In this document: piece by piece, positions 17,214 to 26,127 of the stretch
Position numbering within the stretch: the first letter of the stretch is position 1
Layout: each line of letters starts with the position of its first letter
Origin: DATGZX01 sp035296965
Lineage (GTDB): Bacteria; Planctomycetota; Planctomycetia; Gemmatales; Gemmataceae
Direction of reading: 5' to 3'
Length of the DNA stretch: 64,000 bases
Assembly: GCA_035296965.1 (NCBI GenBank)
Contig: DATGZX010000410.1
Coordinates: 16,489 to 80,488 of the forward strand
Made by a program: the position numbers and the translations under genes
Notes under the pieces: generated by a model
Database searches by the model: none
What the model saw: the letters and a program-made list of their open reading frames with translations, nothing else
What the model was told of the DNA's origin: nothing

Positions 17214-20200
17214 ATGGCAATGTTGTGTAACCGAGTCACCCTGGTCGCCGTGCTCCTGGCAGTTTCGGCACTCCTTACGCTAGCATTCGTTCCCGGGCAA
17301 ACCCTGGGACAGCAGCGATCCGATCGTGATCAGCAAATTGACAAGCTACAAAAGGAACTCGACGCCCTGCAGAAGAAACTGGAAGAATTGCGCCGCACAC
17401 CGCCCACGCCCACGACGCCTCCGGCCCCCGAGGGAACACTCAGTCCGGATTGGATCAAGACGCTAACGTGGCGCTGCATAGGTCCCGCTTCGATGGGAGG
17501 GCGCATCACGTCCATTGCGGTCTACGAGAACGACCCATGCACCTATTTCATTGGCACTGCCTCGGGGGGCCTTCTCAAGACGGTGAACAACGGCGTAACC
17601 TTCGAACACCAGTTCGATCATGAGGCGACCGTGTCGATCGGCGATGTCTGCGTGGCGCCGTCGGATCGCAACATTGTCTGGGTCGGCGCGGGAGAGGCGA
17701 ATCCGCGCAACTCCGTCTCCTACGGCGACGGCGTTTACAAGTCGACCGACGGCGGCAAGACCTGGAAGAACATGGGTCTGCGAAGATCGTTCCAGATCGG
17801 CAAGATCGCCATCCATCCCAAGAACCCCAACATCGTCTACGTCGGCGCCATGGGCCGTTGCTACGGCCCCAATGAAGAACGTGGACTGTTCAAGACAATC
17901 AACGGCGGTGAAACGTGGCAGAAGATACTCTATACCGACGCCAACACGGGTGTGGTTGACATCAGGCTCGATCCAGCCGTCCCAGAAACCTTGCTGGTCG
18001 CGATGTACGAACGCCGGCGGGATGGTTTCGACACGCACCCCGGCGAGCCGGCGATGGCTGACGGCTACGACAGCTACGATCCCATCACGAAATGGGGCGC
18101 GAGTGCGGGCATCTACAAAACCACGGACGGAGGCAAGACTTTTCGCAAACTGACCAAGGGGCTGCCAACGTGCAAGTGCGGCAGGATCGGCCTGGATTAC
18201 TACCGAAAGGATCCCAAAATCGTTTTCGCCACCATCGACACGGAGAAAATCGGGATGGGGCCCGCGGCGAATGCGGAGACCGTCTACCTGGGCGTCACCG
18301 GCGAGGATGCAGATGCCGGCACGCGTATCACACAGGTTTCGGGTGGGAGTCCGGGAGACAAGGCCGGGCTCAAAGCCGGCGACATCATCCAGGCGGTCGA
18401 TGGCAAAGCGGTTCCATCGTTCGGCCAACTCGCGCAATCGATCCGCGGCCACAAGGCCGGCGACAAGCTCACGGTACGCTATTCCCGGGATCGGAAGAGC
18501 CAAGAAGTGGTCGTCGTCTTGCAGAATCAACCCGCCGCCCGGCAGATAACGGGTCTCTTTGGCCGGCGCGGACGCCCCAATGGCTTCATGTACGGCGGCC
18601 AACGGGAGAATGTCCAGGATAAGCAAGGCCCCGATGGTTTCCAGTATGGCGGCGTCTACAAGTCGACCGACGGAGGAGAGTCGTGGACGCGTATCAACAG
18701 TCTCAATCCCCGCCCAATGTACTTCAGCCAAATTCGCGTCGATCCTAGCGACGACAAGTACGTCTACGTGCTTGGCATCAGTCTCTATCGTTCCGCGGAC
18801 GGCGGCAAGACATTCCGGCCCGACGGCGACCACGGCGTGCATCCAGACCAGCATGCCCTCTGGATCAATCCCAGGGACGGCCGGCACATGATCGTCGGTT
18901 GCGACGGCGGCTTCTACGTGACCTACGATCGCATGGCCAACTGGGATTTCCTCAATCACGCGGCGATCGGTCAGTTTTACCACGTCGCGCTGGACAACCG
19001 TAAGCCGTACCACGTCTACGGCGGCTTGCAGGACAACGGCAGCTGGGGAGGCCCCAGCCGGAGTCTGCGCGGCGACGGTCCCATCAACGCGGACTGGATT
19101 CTACTCGGCGGCGGCGACGGCTTCGCGTGCCAGGTCGATCCGAATGACCCGGACGTGGTCTACTGGGAATTTCAAGACGGCAATATGTTTCGCCGCAACC
19201 TGCGCACGGGCGAAACTGCCAACCTCCGCCCCAAGGGCGGCCAAGTTGGTCCCATGCAGATCAACCGGTCGGCTCCGTTTATCATCTCTTTCGGGAACAT
19301 TCCCATTGTGCTGCTCACGCCAACCTTGGTGCGCGGCGAGCCGAAGTATCGCTTTAACTGGAACACGCCGTTCATTCTCAGCAGTCACAATTCCCACATC
19401 TTTTATTGCGCGGGCAATTATGTCTTCCGGTCGCTGAAGCAAGGAGATGGTCTCCGGCCTATCTCCCCGGAAATCACGCGTACCAAGCAGGGCTCGGCCA
19501 CGGTCCTTGCCGAATCGCCGCGCAACTCCGACGTGCTCTACGTCGGCACGGACGACGGCGCCCTTTGGGTCACGCGCGACGGCGGCATCCATTGGGCGGA
19601 CATTGCAAGCAAGATTCGTCTGGCCGGTCCGCGTTGGGTATCCGGGATCGAGCCTTCGCGCTTTATCGAGGGCCGTGCTTACGTGGTCTTTGACGCGCAT
19701 CGTTCCGACGACGACGAGCCATACGTATATGTAACGGAGGATTTTGGCGAGACCTGGAGATCGTTGCGGGAGAATCTCCCAACCGGATCGTCGCGCGTGC
19801 TGCGCGAAGACGTGCAGAATTCCAGCCTGCTGTTCCTGGGAACCGAGTTTGCAACTTGGGTATCGCTGAACCGGGGGGCGTCCTGGACCAAGTTGAACAA
19901 CAATCTGCCCACCGTGGCGGTGCATGATCTGGCCATTCACCCCACCGCCGGGGAGATTGTCGCGGCCACGCACGGACGCAGTCTGTGGGTCCTGGATATC
20001 ACGCCATTGCGGCAGATGAGCACGGACGTGTTGAAAGCCAAGGCGCATCTCTATCAACCGAACATTGTCGTGCGCTGGAGGTCGGAGCCGGATCACGATT
20101 CTCCCTATGGAGTCGGCTCGCGTCGGTTCGCAGGACAGAATCCACTGCCGGGAGCGCAACTCTATTATTCGCTGACCCAGAAAACCGCGAAGGTAAGCCT

Positions 20201-20519
20201 GAAGGTGGTGGATATTAACGGCAAGACCGTGCAGGAATTCATCGCCAAGTCCGAACCAGGTCTTTACCGAGTCGATTGGAATCTGATTCGCACGGCGCCG
20301 CGGCCGATTGCGGGCACCGCGCCGCGGCAGCAGTCGTTCATCATTCCCAGCAAACCGCTCGATGCTGGCACTTACCGAGTCGTGCTGTCGGTCGACGGCC
20401 AGGAGTATACGCAAACCTTGCGCATCGAACCCGACCCGGCTGTTCCCACGGCACTATTCCTGCCGGAAACTCCAAAGGCGGAAGAGTACGAGGATCGCGA
20501 CAAGGATCCAGATCGATAA
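17214..20519 (+). CDS. Sortilin/BNR-repeat propeller protein with inserted PDZ
   Basis: An 1101-residue exported protein of the group usually named glycosyl hydrolase or VPS10/sortilin-like. It has a signal peptide (about 1-32), a coiled coil (about 37-62, D-K-L-Q-K-E-L-D-A-L-Q-K-K-L), then two blocks of BNR/Asp-box repeats (S-T-D-G-G-K-T-W, S-T-D-G-G-E-S-W, S-A-D-G-G-K-T-F). Between the blocks lies a PDZ domain (about 359-440, with G-D-K-A-G-L-K-A-G-D-I-I). The C-terminal 150 residues resemble a FlgD/Ig-like beta-sandwich. Enzymatic activity is unproven in the family, and carbohydrate or peptide binding is equally possible. AAGAGG precedes the ATG. Confidence 0.88.
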   Translation: MAMLCNRVTLVAVLLAVSALLTLAFVPGQTLGQQRSDRDQQIDKLQKELDALQKKLEELRRTPPTPTTPPAPEGTLSPDWIKTLTWRCIGPASMGGRITSIAVYENDPCTYFIGTASGGLLKTVNNGVTFEHQFDHEATVSIGDVCVAPSDRNIVWVGAGEANPRNSVSYGDGVYKSTDGGKTWKNMGLRRSFQIGKIAIHPKNPNIVYVGAMGRCYGPNEERGLFKTINGGETWQKILYTDANTGVVDIRLDPAVPETLLVAMYERRRDGFDTHPGEPAMADGYDSYDPITKWGASAGIYKTTDGGKTFRKLTKGLPTCKCGRIGLDYYRKDPKIVFATIDTEKIGMGPAANAETVYLGVTGEDADAGTRITQVSGGSPGDKAGLKAGDIIQAVDGKAVPSFGQLAQSIRGHKAGDKLTVRYSRDRKSQEVVVVLQNQPAARQITGLFGRRGRPNGFMYGGQRENVQDKQGPDGFQYGGVYKSTDGGESWTRINSLNPRPMYFSQIRVDPSDDKYVYVLGISLYRSADGGKTFRPDGDHGVHPDQHALWINPRDGRHMIVGCDGGFYVTYDRMANWDFLNHAAIGQFYHVALDNRKPYHVYGGLQDNGSWGGPSRSLRGDGPINADWILLGGGDGFACQVDPNDPDVVYWEFQDGNMFRRNLRTGETANLRPKGGQVGPMQINRSAPFIISFGNIPIVLLTPTLVRGEPKYRFNWNTPFILSSHNSHIFYCAGNYVFRSLKQGDGLRPISPEITRTKQGSATVLAESPRNSDVLYVGTDDGALWVTRDGGIHWADIASKIRLAGPRWVSGIEPSRFIEGRAYVVFDAHRSDDDEPYVYVTEDFGETWRSLRENLPTGSSRVLREDVQNSSLLFLGTEFATWVSLNRGASWTKLNNNLPTVAVHDLAIHPTAGEIVAATHGRSLWVLDITPLRQMSTDVLKAKAHLYQPNIVVRWRSEPDHDSPYGVGSRRFAGQNPLPGAQLYYSLTQKTAKVSLKVVDINGKTVQEFIAKSEPGLYRVDWNLIRTAPRPIAGTAPRQQSFIIPSKPLDAGTYRVVLSVDGQEYTQTLRIEPDPAVPTALFLPETPKAEEYEDRDKDPDR

Positions 20520-20635
20520 TCATTCGTCGATGGGCTGACCACGCCGCTGGAGATCGAGCGCGTTCTCGGTCCGAGATCATGAACCTTGCCGGGAATACGC
20601 ACACAATCCCGAACAAGGGCTGGCCGCGGCCGCAA

Positions 20636-21880
20636 TCATGGCGGCCGGCCGATCAGCGTCAGCGACACATCGAGGCGCATGCCAGCGCGGAGTAGATTAT
20701 ATGTGACATGGTCGCCCAGCTTGTAATTCAACTTCACGAAGGCCTGAAACTGCTGGGCTGTCATCTCGAGCTTCTTGCCATCCAGGCCGATAATAACGTC
20801 ATTCTGTCGAATCCCAGCCTGGCGAGCTGGTATTGAAAGGAAATTACCCTGGAAGAACGCTAGCTGACGCTCGCCGAGACCCAGTTTCTTTTTCTCTTCA
20901 GACGTCAGATCATCCCCATGGACCCAGGAAGAAGGCTCGAGCCCTCGCAGCGACCAGCGCCAGGAAATGTCTGTCTTCCGCCAACCGCTGGGAACGTCCA
21001 AGTTGCTAGCAAGCATCTTGCCCGCGCGCATCCACGTAATGGGAATGATTCCTTGCGCCGGACTGCGCTGGAGGCCGTATTGCACGTCGGCAAGCGAGGC
21101 GGTGGGCACGCCGTTGACGGCCTGCAGGCAGTCGCCGGCGCGCAGGCCGGCGGCGGCAGCGGGAGAATTGTCGGCAACGCTCTTCACGCGGTCGCCTTCG
21201 TCCACGTCGAGGGTCAACCCCACGTTCTCTGGGAATGGGTAGACCCACAACTCATCGAGGCGCCATTTGGCTGCAGTTTGCAACGCTTCCCGGCGAAAGT
21301 CATAAACGTGATGACAGTGGATGCAGGCATCGGCCTGGCGGCGCTGCGCAGCCGGGTATTGCTCCACGGTTTGGACAGCCGTGGGCGGACTGGCAGGACC
21401 AATGTTCGAGATGCGACGATGGGTTGCCAGGGCCGCCGCCATGGCATGCCTGAGGCCGGCCAGCGACATCTGGCCGTCTGCCGAGGATGCGTCTCGCCCG
21501 CCATAACGGCCGTACATTTGTTCGTTGGCACTAAGGAAGAAGCCTGCCCAGGTCAGGTCGTAGTCGAAATCGAAGAGATTGAGGTTGACGCCGCGCATGC
21601 TGGTCAAGCGAACGAGGATAAACTCCTCGGCCAGGTCAGCAATTCGGGGATGGAGGCGAGCAACCTGCCCGTCAAATTCATTGCAGTCCGCTCAGTGCTG
21701 GCAGCGGAAAACGATGAACAGCGGCTTGCCGGTTGCGCGGGCGACCTTTCTCGCTTGTTCGTAATCGGTCAGCCAATTCGTTTGATCCTGGCCAACGCCG
21801 TGGGCATGTGTTGCCATTGCGCCGGCCAGAATCAAGGTGATGCTCAATGCAATTCCTGGCTGCAAGTGTCTCGCCTTCAT
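20636..21880 (-). CDS. Trx/PDZ (seleno)protein with in-frame TGA and CxxCH
   Basis: One gene of 414 codons is interrupted only by TGA at 21692-21694. It has a signal peptide (1-28), then a thioredoxin-like segment K-P-L-F-I-V-F-R-C60-Q-H-U63-A-D-C. Codon 63 is the TGA, so reading it as selenocysteine gives a CxxU redox motif. The frame continues with D-G-Q-V-A-R-L, a CxxCH haem-type motif at 186-190 (C-I-H-C-H), and two PDZ domains (about 225-290 and 340-400). Planctomycete proteins of this build are, from memory, named Trx7/PDZ domain-containing (seleno)protein. A 38-nt hairpin starts at the TGA. GGGGA before the ATG at 21880 supports that start over 21892. Cytochrome c and hydrolase genes lie just upstream on the same strand. 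Confidence 0.8.
21657..21694 (-). promoter_or_regulatory. Candidate bacterial SECIS hairpin
   Basis: Read on the minus strand from the UGA: UGAGC pairs with GCUCG and CUGC pairs with GCAG, separated by a 3x3 internal loop with two possible G-U pairs. The apical loop is 14 nt. The total of 38 nt beginning at the stop codon is the size and position of known bacterial SECIS elements. The loop lacks the exact E. coli GGUC, as expected because bacterial SECIS loops vary. Confidence 0.5.
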
Positions 21881-21943
21881 GCAAGTCCCCATTTCGATTC
21901 AGACAGGGGCGATCCAGTGTGCAGCCAGAGTGCATGGTCTGCT

Positions 21944-22744
21944 TCAAATCTTTTTCAACAAACCCAGCAAGCGCTGCCAGGCATCGTCGCGTGCTTTTTT
22001 GTTGGCCGCATTGCCTTTTGGGTCTTCGCCGGCGCGCATGAAGCCGTGGCCGGCTCCGTCGTAGGTCACCGGCTCGAAGGTCTTGCCGGCCTTTTTCATC
22101 AATGCGATCGAATCAGGGATCGTCTTGCCGATGCGCGCGTCGTTTTCGGCATAGAATCCGTAGACAGGGACATTGATTTTAGCAATCGCTTGCTCGTCGG
22201 TCGGACCATCGCCGTAAAAAACGAACGCCGCCTTGATGCGCGAATTGTTGGTGGCGAAGCGAAACGTTTGACGCCCGCCCCAGCAGAACCCAGCCACCAC
22301 CACATTGCCGTTGCACGCCGGCAGCTTGGCTACGTAGTCCTCCACGGCGTTTAGATCCGCTGTCACCTGGGCCGGGGGTAGAGAGGAAACGGCCTTCGTG
22401 ACAGCGCCCACGCCGGAGTACGAACTCGTGCCTCCACCTCCCGAGCCGGTGCCCGAGAGAAGATCGGGAGCGATGGCAATGTAGCCGGCCTCCGCAAGTT
22501 CGTCAGCCAGGCTCCGGGCCCAATCGCTCAGACCATAGATCTCATGGATCACGAGGACGGCGGTAGCCTTTTCCTTGACTTCGGGATAAACCACGAAGCA
22601 CTCCACTTCGCGCGCGCCTTGTTTCACCTTCACCCATTCTTGATGGCGCGGGGATTTGTCCAGGCGTGCCTTTGCCCACTCTTGAGCAGAGGCAGGCACC
22701 GCCAGCAGCATGGCGGCAACGACGGGGGTCCAAAGTCGGATCAT
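21944..22744 (-). CDS. Dienelactone hydrolase family protein, exported
   Basis: A 266-residue alpha/beta hydrolase with a signal peptide (about 1-20, ending A-S-A-Q). DLH-family catalytic features are visible: H-E-I-Y-G, nucleophile cysteine in G-F-C-W-G-G, acid in E-N-D-A-R-I, and histidine in G-A-G-H-G-F. The family opens dienelactones or related esters. Secreted homologues usually have unknown substrates, so no pathway is assigned. It lies 36 nt after the cytochrome c gene and 63 nt before the Trx/PDZ gene, all on the minus strand, so the three may be co-transcribed. Confidence 0.88.
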   Translation of the reverse strand: MIRLWTPVVAAMLLAVPASAQEWAKARLDKSPRHQEWVKVKQGAREVECFVVYPEVKEKATAVLVIHEIYGLSDWARSLADELAEAGYIAIAPDLLSGTGSGGGGTSSYSGVGAVTKAVSSLPPAQVTADLNAVEDYVAKLPACNGNVVVAGFCWGGRQTFRFATNNSRIKAAFVFYGDGPTDEQAIAKINVPVYGFYAENDARIGKTIPDSIALMKKAGKTFEPVTYDGAGHGFMRAGEDPKGNAANKKARDDAWQRLLGLLKKI

Positions 22745-22780
22745 GGCAGCTCCTCTCGTAGGTTTGGTCCAGTCAGCAGT

Positions 22781-23209
22781 TCATTTCAAGCTAGCTAAAT
22801 AATCAGCAAGTGATTGAAGATCGGCGTCGTTGATTTTTTCGCCAAAGGGCGGCATGCGGGAATTTGGGCTGTGAGTCTTGGGATTGCGCACATGTTCCAC
22901 GATCCAGTCGCGGTCCCGCTTCGCTCCGACTTTGCTCAGATCTGGGCCCTTGCCTCTGCGCCCCTGTCCGCCAGCGTCCGCGGCTTGCCCTGCGATGGCA
23001 TGGCACCGGGCACACCGATTTGCCTCGTAGACCTTATTGCCCGCAGCGTATGGACCGGCGTCGGCAGACGATGACGTCGTGTCCTTCGGCGATCCAGCGT
23101 TGGCCTGTATTGTGGTCGCACTATCCGGCTGTGCTGAACGATTTGGCCGGAGGCGATTACAGCCGAGCACCAGCATAAGCCCCACGAGCGAGACGACGGT
23201 CCATTTCAT
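22781..23209 (-). CDS. Cytochrome c lipoprotein
   Basis: A 142-residue protein with a lipobox (L-V-L-G-C17), then a low-complexity serine/alanine spacer, then a monohaem class I cytochrome c domain. The haem site is C66-A-R-C69-H70, and the likely axial methionine is M119 in S-R-M-P-P-F. The spacer would let the domain reach partners from the membrane surface. It is first in a three-gene minus-strand group with the hydrolase and the Trx/PDZ protein, which itself carries a CxxCH motif, so an electron-transfer link is plausible but inferred. Confidence 0.88.
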   Translation of the reverse strand: MKWTVVSLVGLMLVLGCNRLRPNRSAQPDSATTIQANAGSPKDTTSSSADAGPYAAGNKVYEANRCARCHAIAGQAADAGGQGRRGKGPDLSKVGAKRDRDWIVEHVRNPKTHSPNSRMPPFGEKINDADLQSLADYLASLK

Positions 23210-23389
23210 GCAGGAGTCCCCTTCGGAAAGGTAATTTTCGGCCTCTCATAATTCGGCCAATAAGACTACAAAGTCGCAGGAACATCCTACAAAACTAGCG
23301 CCTGAGGGACTATATCCAGGACAAACACGGCCGTGGCGAAGCTGACGAAGGCATTTCTACTTCCGACAGCAATCGGAATAAAGCGGCGC

Positions 23390-24415
23390 TCAACGCGTTT
23401 CCTGAGATGCTTTTTTCGCCCAGCGCAATTTAGCGGATCTTGAGCGTGGGTTCGCGGCGCATTCCTCCGACGTTCCGCGAAGGGGCTCGGAGGAAACCTG
23501 CGAGTAGGTGCCGGCCAGATGCCCCGCTCGGAGAGCCGTCTTCACGAGCCTATCCTCTCCGCTGTGGAAGCTGATGATCGCGGCTCTCCCTCCGGGCTGG
23601 AGGCAGAGCGGCAAGACCCGCAGCAATTGTTCCAGGTTCGCCAGCTCCCGATTGACAAGGATGCGGAGAGTCTGAAAAGTCCGGGCCGCGGGGTGGAGGT
23701 TCCAGCGCTGCGGCATGGGGTGCAATCGCCAAGCCGCGCCTTGTCGTTTTTCTTGAGTGGCATCCAGAATCACGCGGGAGAGGTCGGCCGTTCGCTCCAG
23801 CGGATGCTGCTGCCTGGCCGCTACGATCGCCTTGGCGATCAACTCGGCATCTGGCTCGTCGCCGAATTCGCGGAGGGCAGCAGCGAGATCTTCTTCGGAG
23901 ATGGCGGCCAGGATTTGCGCAGCCGTTCGGCCGCGCGATTGATCCATGCGCATGTCCAGGGGGCCGTCCCTTCGATAAGAGAAGCCTCTCTCCGCGTTAT
24001 CGACTTGCATGCTGGACATCCCCAGGTCAGCGATCAGGACATCGACGCCGGGGAGCCCCTCCTCGGCCAGGATTGCGGAGAGACCCGCGAAATTGCCCTG
24101 ACGAAGGGAAAAAGTTCCGCCCAGTGTTTCCAGCCGCTCCCGGGCCCGCGGCAGATTCTCGATATCGAAGTCGATGCCGACCAGCCGGCCGGTAGGACCG
24201 ACGCGTTGAAGCAACTCCAGAGCATGTCCAGCCCAACCGACGGTGCAATCCGCGACGACATCACCAGGCTGGGGCTGGAGCGTCCCGAGCACTTCTTGCA
24301 ACAGCACCGGCCGGTGTTCGCCGGCCGGCGTGCTTCGTTGGCCGCGGCGCATCTTGAAACGCTTGGGCTCCTCTGCATTCTGTGGACTTGTTGTGCCATG
24401 CTTGAGCGATCGCAT
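23390..24415 (-). CDS. rsmH: 16S rRNA m4C1402 methyltransferase RsmH
   Basis: A 341-residue SAM-dependent enzyme that N4-methylates C1402 in the decoding centre. Family landmarks: H-R-P-V-L-L-Q-E-V-L, the SAM site D-C-T-V-G-W-A-G-H-A and G-I-D-F-D, A-D-L-G-M-S-S-M-Q, F-S-Y-R-R-D-G-P-L-D-M-R-M-D, and I-S-F-H-S-G-E-D-R near the C-terminus. In most bacteria rsmH (mraW) heads the division and cell-wall cluster. Here no ftsI, mur or ftsL gene adjoins; ilvD lies 29 nt upstream on the same strand. The first 25 residues are a basic extension, and M22 is an alternative start. Confidence 0.93.
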   Translation of the reverse strand: MRSLKHGTTSPQNAEEPKRFKMRRGQRSTPAGEHRPVLLQEVLGTLQPQPGDVVADCTVGWAGHALELLQRVGPTGRLVGIDFDIENLPRARERLETLGGTFSLRQGNFAGLSAILAEEGLPGVDVLIADLGMSSMQVDNAERGFSYRRDGPLDMRMDQSRGRTAAQILAAISEEDLAAALREFGDEPDAELIAKAIVAARQQHPLERTADLSRVILDATQEKRQGAAWRLHPMPQRWNLHPAARTFQTLRILVNRELANLEQLLRVLPLCLQPGGRAAIISFHSGEDRLVKTALRAGHLAGTYSQVSSEPLRGTSEECAANPRSRSAKLRWAKKASQETR

Positions 24416-24444
24416 ACATGATGCGGGCTGTGCCTTGCTGGCGT

Positions 24445-26127
24445 TCAGCTTGTGACTGCGCCCTCAGATGCGGAACGAACCGTTCGTGCATATTTGGCGA
24501 GCACGCCGCGCGACACGCGGGGTTCGGGCCTGGTCCATCCCTTCCGGCGCCTTCCCATCTCCGCGTCATCGATTTCGACCGTGAGTTGCTTGCCGTCGGC
24601 GTCGATCGTGATTCGGTCCCCATCCTTGAGGAAGGCGATGGGTCCTCCCACCCAGGCCTCCGGGGCAACATGTCCAACCATCAAGCCATGCGTGCCGCCG
24701 GAAAAGCGGCCGTCGGTCAGAAGCCCGATGCTCTCGCCCAGTCCTTGCCCAACCAAGGCGGCGGTGACCGACAACATTTCACGCATCCCCGGCCCACCAA
24801 CGGGGCCTTCGCCGCGGATCACCACAATGTCTCCGGGGTTGATGGCCCGGCGCTCTATCGCTTTGAAGCAGGCTTCCTCGCCGTCGAACACGCGCGCGGG
24901 CCCCGTCATTCGGCGTTGCTTGAGACCAGCCACCTTGGCTACGGCTCCTTCCGGAGCTAGGTTGCCGTGCAGAATAACGATGTGCCCTGATGGGTGCATC
25001 GGGTCGTTGAGCGGCCTGACCACAGACTGGCGACGTTCATAGATGCTGCGCACTGGCTTGAGGTTCTCCGCGAGTGTGGCGCCCGTGCACGTCAGGCAGT
25101 CGCCGTGAAGCATGCCCGCTTCGAGGAGAGCTTTCAGCACGGCCGGCGTCCCGCCCACCTTGTACAGGTCGTACATGACATAGCGCCCTCCCGGCTTGAG
25201 GTCCGCAAGATGCGGGACTTTTGCGCCCAGCCGATCGAAATCAGCGAGGTTCCACTCGACTTCGGCTTCGCGAGCGATGGCCATGAGATGCAATACCGCA
25301 TTGGTCGAGCCTCCAAGGGCAAGCACCAGGGTGTACGCGTTCTCCAGCGATTTTCTGTTGATGATGGCGCGTGGGCAGATATTCTTTTCGATCAGGCTTA
25401 GCAGCACTTTGCCAGCCAGAAATGCCTCGCGCTCCTTGGCAGCCGAGACGGCGGGATAGCTGGCATCGTAAGGGAGCGACATGCCAAGCGCCTCGATCGC
25501 CGAGCTCATGGTGTTGGCGGTATACATTCCGCCGCACGCTCCAGCGCCAGGACAGGCCTCGCATTCGACTCGTTTCACCCCGGGCTCATCCAGTTTGCCG
25601 GCTTGAAATTGCCCCACGGCCTCGAAAATCGACACGATATCGATATCGGCGCCATCGGCGCCTGTTCCCGGGAGGATGCTGCCGCCATACACGAAAATGC
25701 TCGGGATGTTCATCCGTGCCATGGCCATGACGCAACCCGGCATGTTCTTATCGCAGCCGCCAAAGGCCAGGAGCCCGTCATGGTTCATGCCCGCGGCGAC
25801 GACTTCGACGCTGTCCGCGATCACCTCACGCGACACCAGGCTGTAGCGCATGCCCTGATGGCCCATCATGATGCCATCGGATGCCGTGGGCGCCCCGAAG
25901 ACTTGCGGTACCCCCCCTGCGGCACGCACGCCCTCGTACCCCTTGCGAGCGAGGCGATCCAGATGCGCATTGCAAGGCGTGATGTCGCTGAAGAGCGAGG
26001 CGATGCCGATAACGGGGCGCGTGAAATCCTCATCAAGAAAACCAACGGCCCGGAGCATGGCCCTGTTCGGCGCTCTGCCGATGCCTTCGGTGGTGAGACG
26101 GCTGTGAAGTCTATTCCTGGGTGGCAT
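24445..26127 (-). CDS. ilvD: Dihydroxy-acid dehydratase
   Basis: A 560-residue IlvD/Edd enzyme that dehydrates 2,3-dihydroxy-isovalerate and -methylvalerate to the 2-oxo acids of valine and isoleucine synthesis. Iron-sulphur ligands are in G-G-C-D-K-N-M-P-G-C and C-P-G-A-G-A-C-G-G-M-Y-T-A-N-T-M, with C-L-T-C-T-G further on. The S-G-G-T-H-G-L-M-V-G-H substrate loop is near the C-terminus. The frame extends to 26178, but I chose the ATG at 26127, which has a GAGG site upstream and gives the usual length. It is probably co-transcribed with rsmH. Confidence 0.95.
   Translation of the reverse strand: MPPRNRLHSRLTTEGIGRAPNRAMLRAVGFLDEDFTRPVIGIASLFSDITPCNAHLDRLARKGYEGVRAAGGVPQVFGAPTASDGIMMGHQGMRYSLVSREVIADSVEVVAAGMNHDGLLAFGGCDKNMPGCVMAMARMNIPSIFVYGGSILPGTGADGADIDIVSIFEAVGQFQAGKLDEPGVKRVECEACPGAGACGGMYTANTMSSAIEALGMSLPYDASYPAVSAAKEREAFLAGKVLLSLIEKNICPRAIINRKSLENAYTLVLALGGSTNAVLHLMAIAREAEVEWNLADFDRLGAKVPHLADLKPGGRYVMYDLYKVGGTPAVLKALLEAGMLHGDCLTCTGATLAENLKPVRSIYERRQSVVRPLNDPMHPSGHIVILHGNLAPEGAVAKVAGLKQRRMTGPARVFDGEEACFKAIERRAINPGDIVVIRGEGPVGGPGMREMLSVTAALVGQGLGESIGLLTDGRFSGGTHGLMVGHVAPEAWVGGPIAFLKDGDRITIDADGKQLTVEIDDAEMGRRRKGWTRPEPRVSRGVLAKYARTVRSASEGAVTS

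Noticed and set aside
17463..19013. 516-codon open frame on the minus strand
   Set aside because: It lies wholly antisense to the sortilin-like gene, has no family motif and no ribosome site, and is explained by GC-rich codon use on the coding strand.
19101..20414. 437-codon open frame on the minus strand
   Set aside because: Also antisense to the 17214 gene, with composition typical of a shadow.
20636..21892. Interpretation of the Trx/PDZ gene as a pseudogene with a nonsense mutation
   Set aside because: The TGA sits exactly at the CxxU position, both halves are well kept, there is no other lesion and a hairpin follows. Selenocysteine is the simpler reading, though not proven.
20918..22354. 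478-codon open frame on the plus strand
   Set aside because: It is antisense to the Trx/PDZ gene and the dienelactone hydrolase and shows no recognisable fold; a shadow frame.
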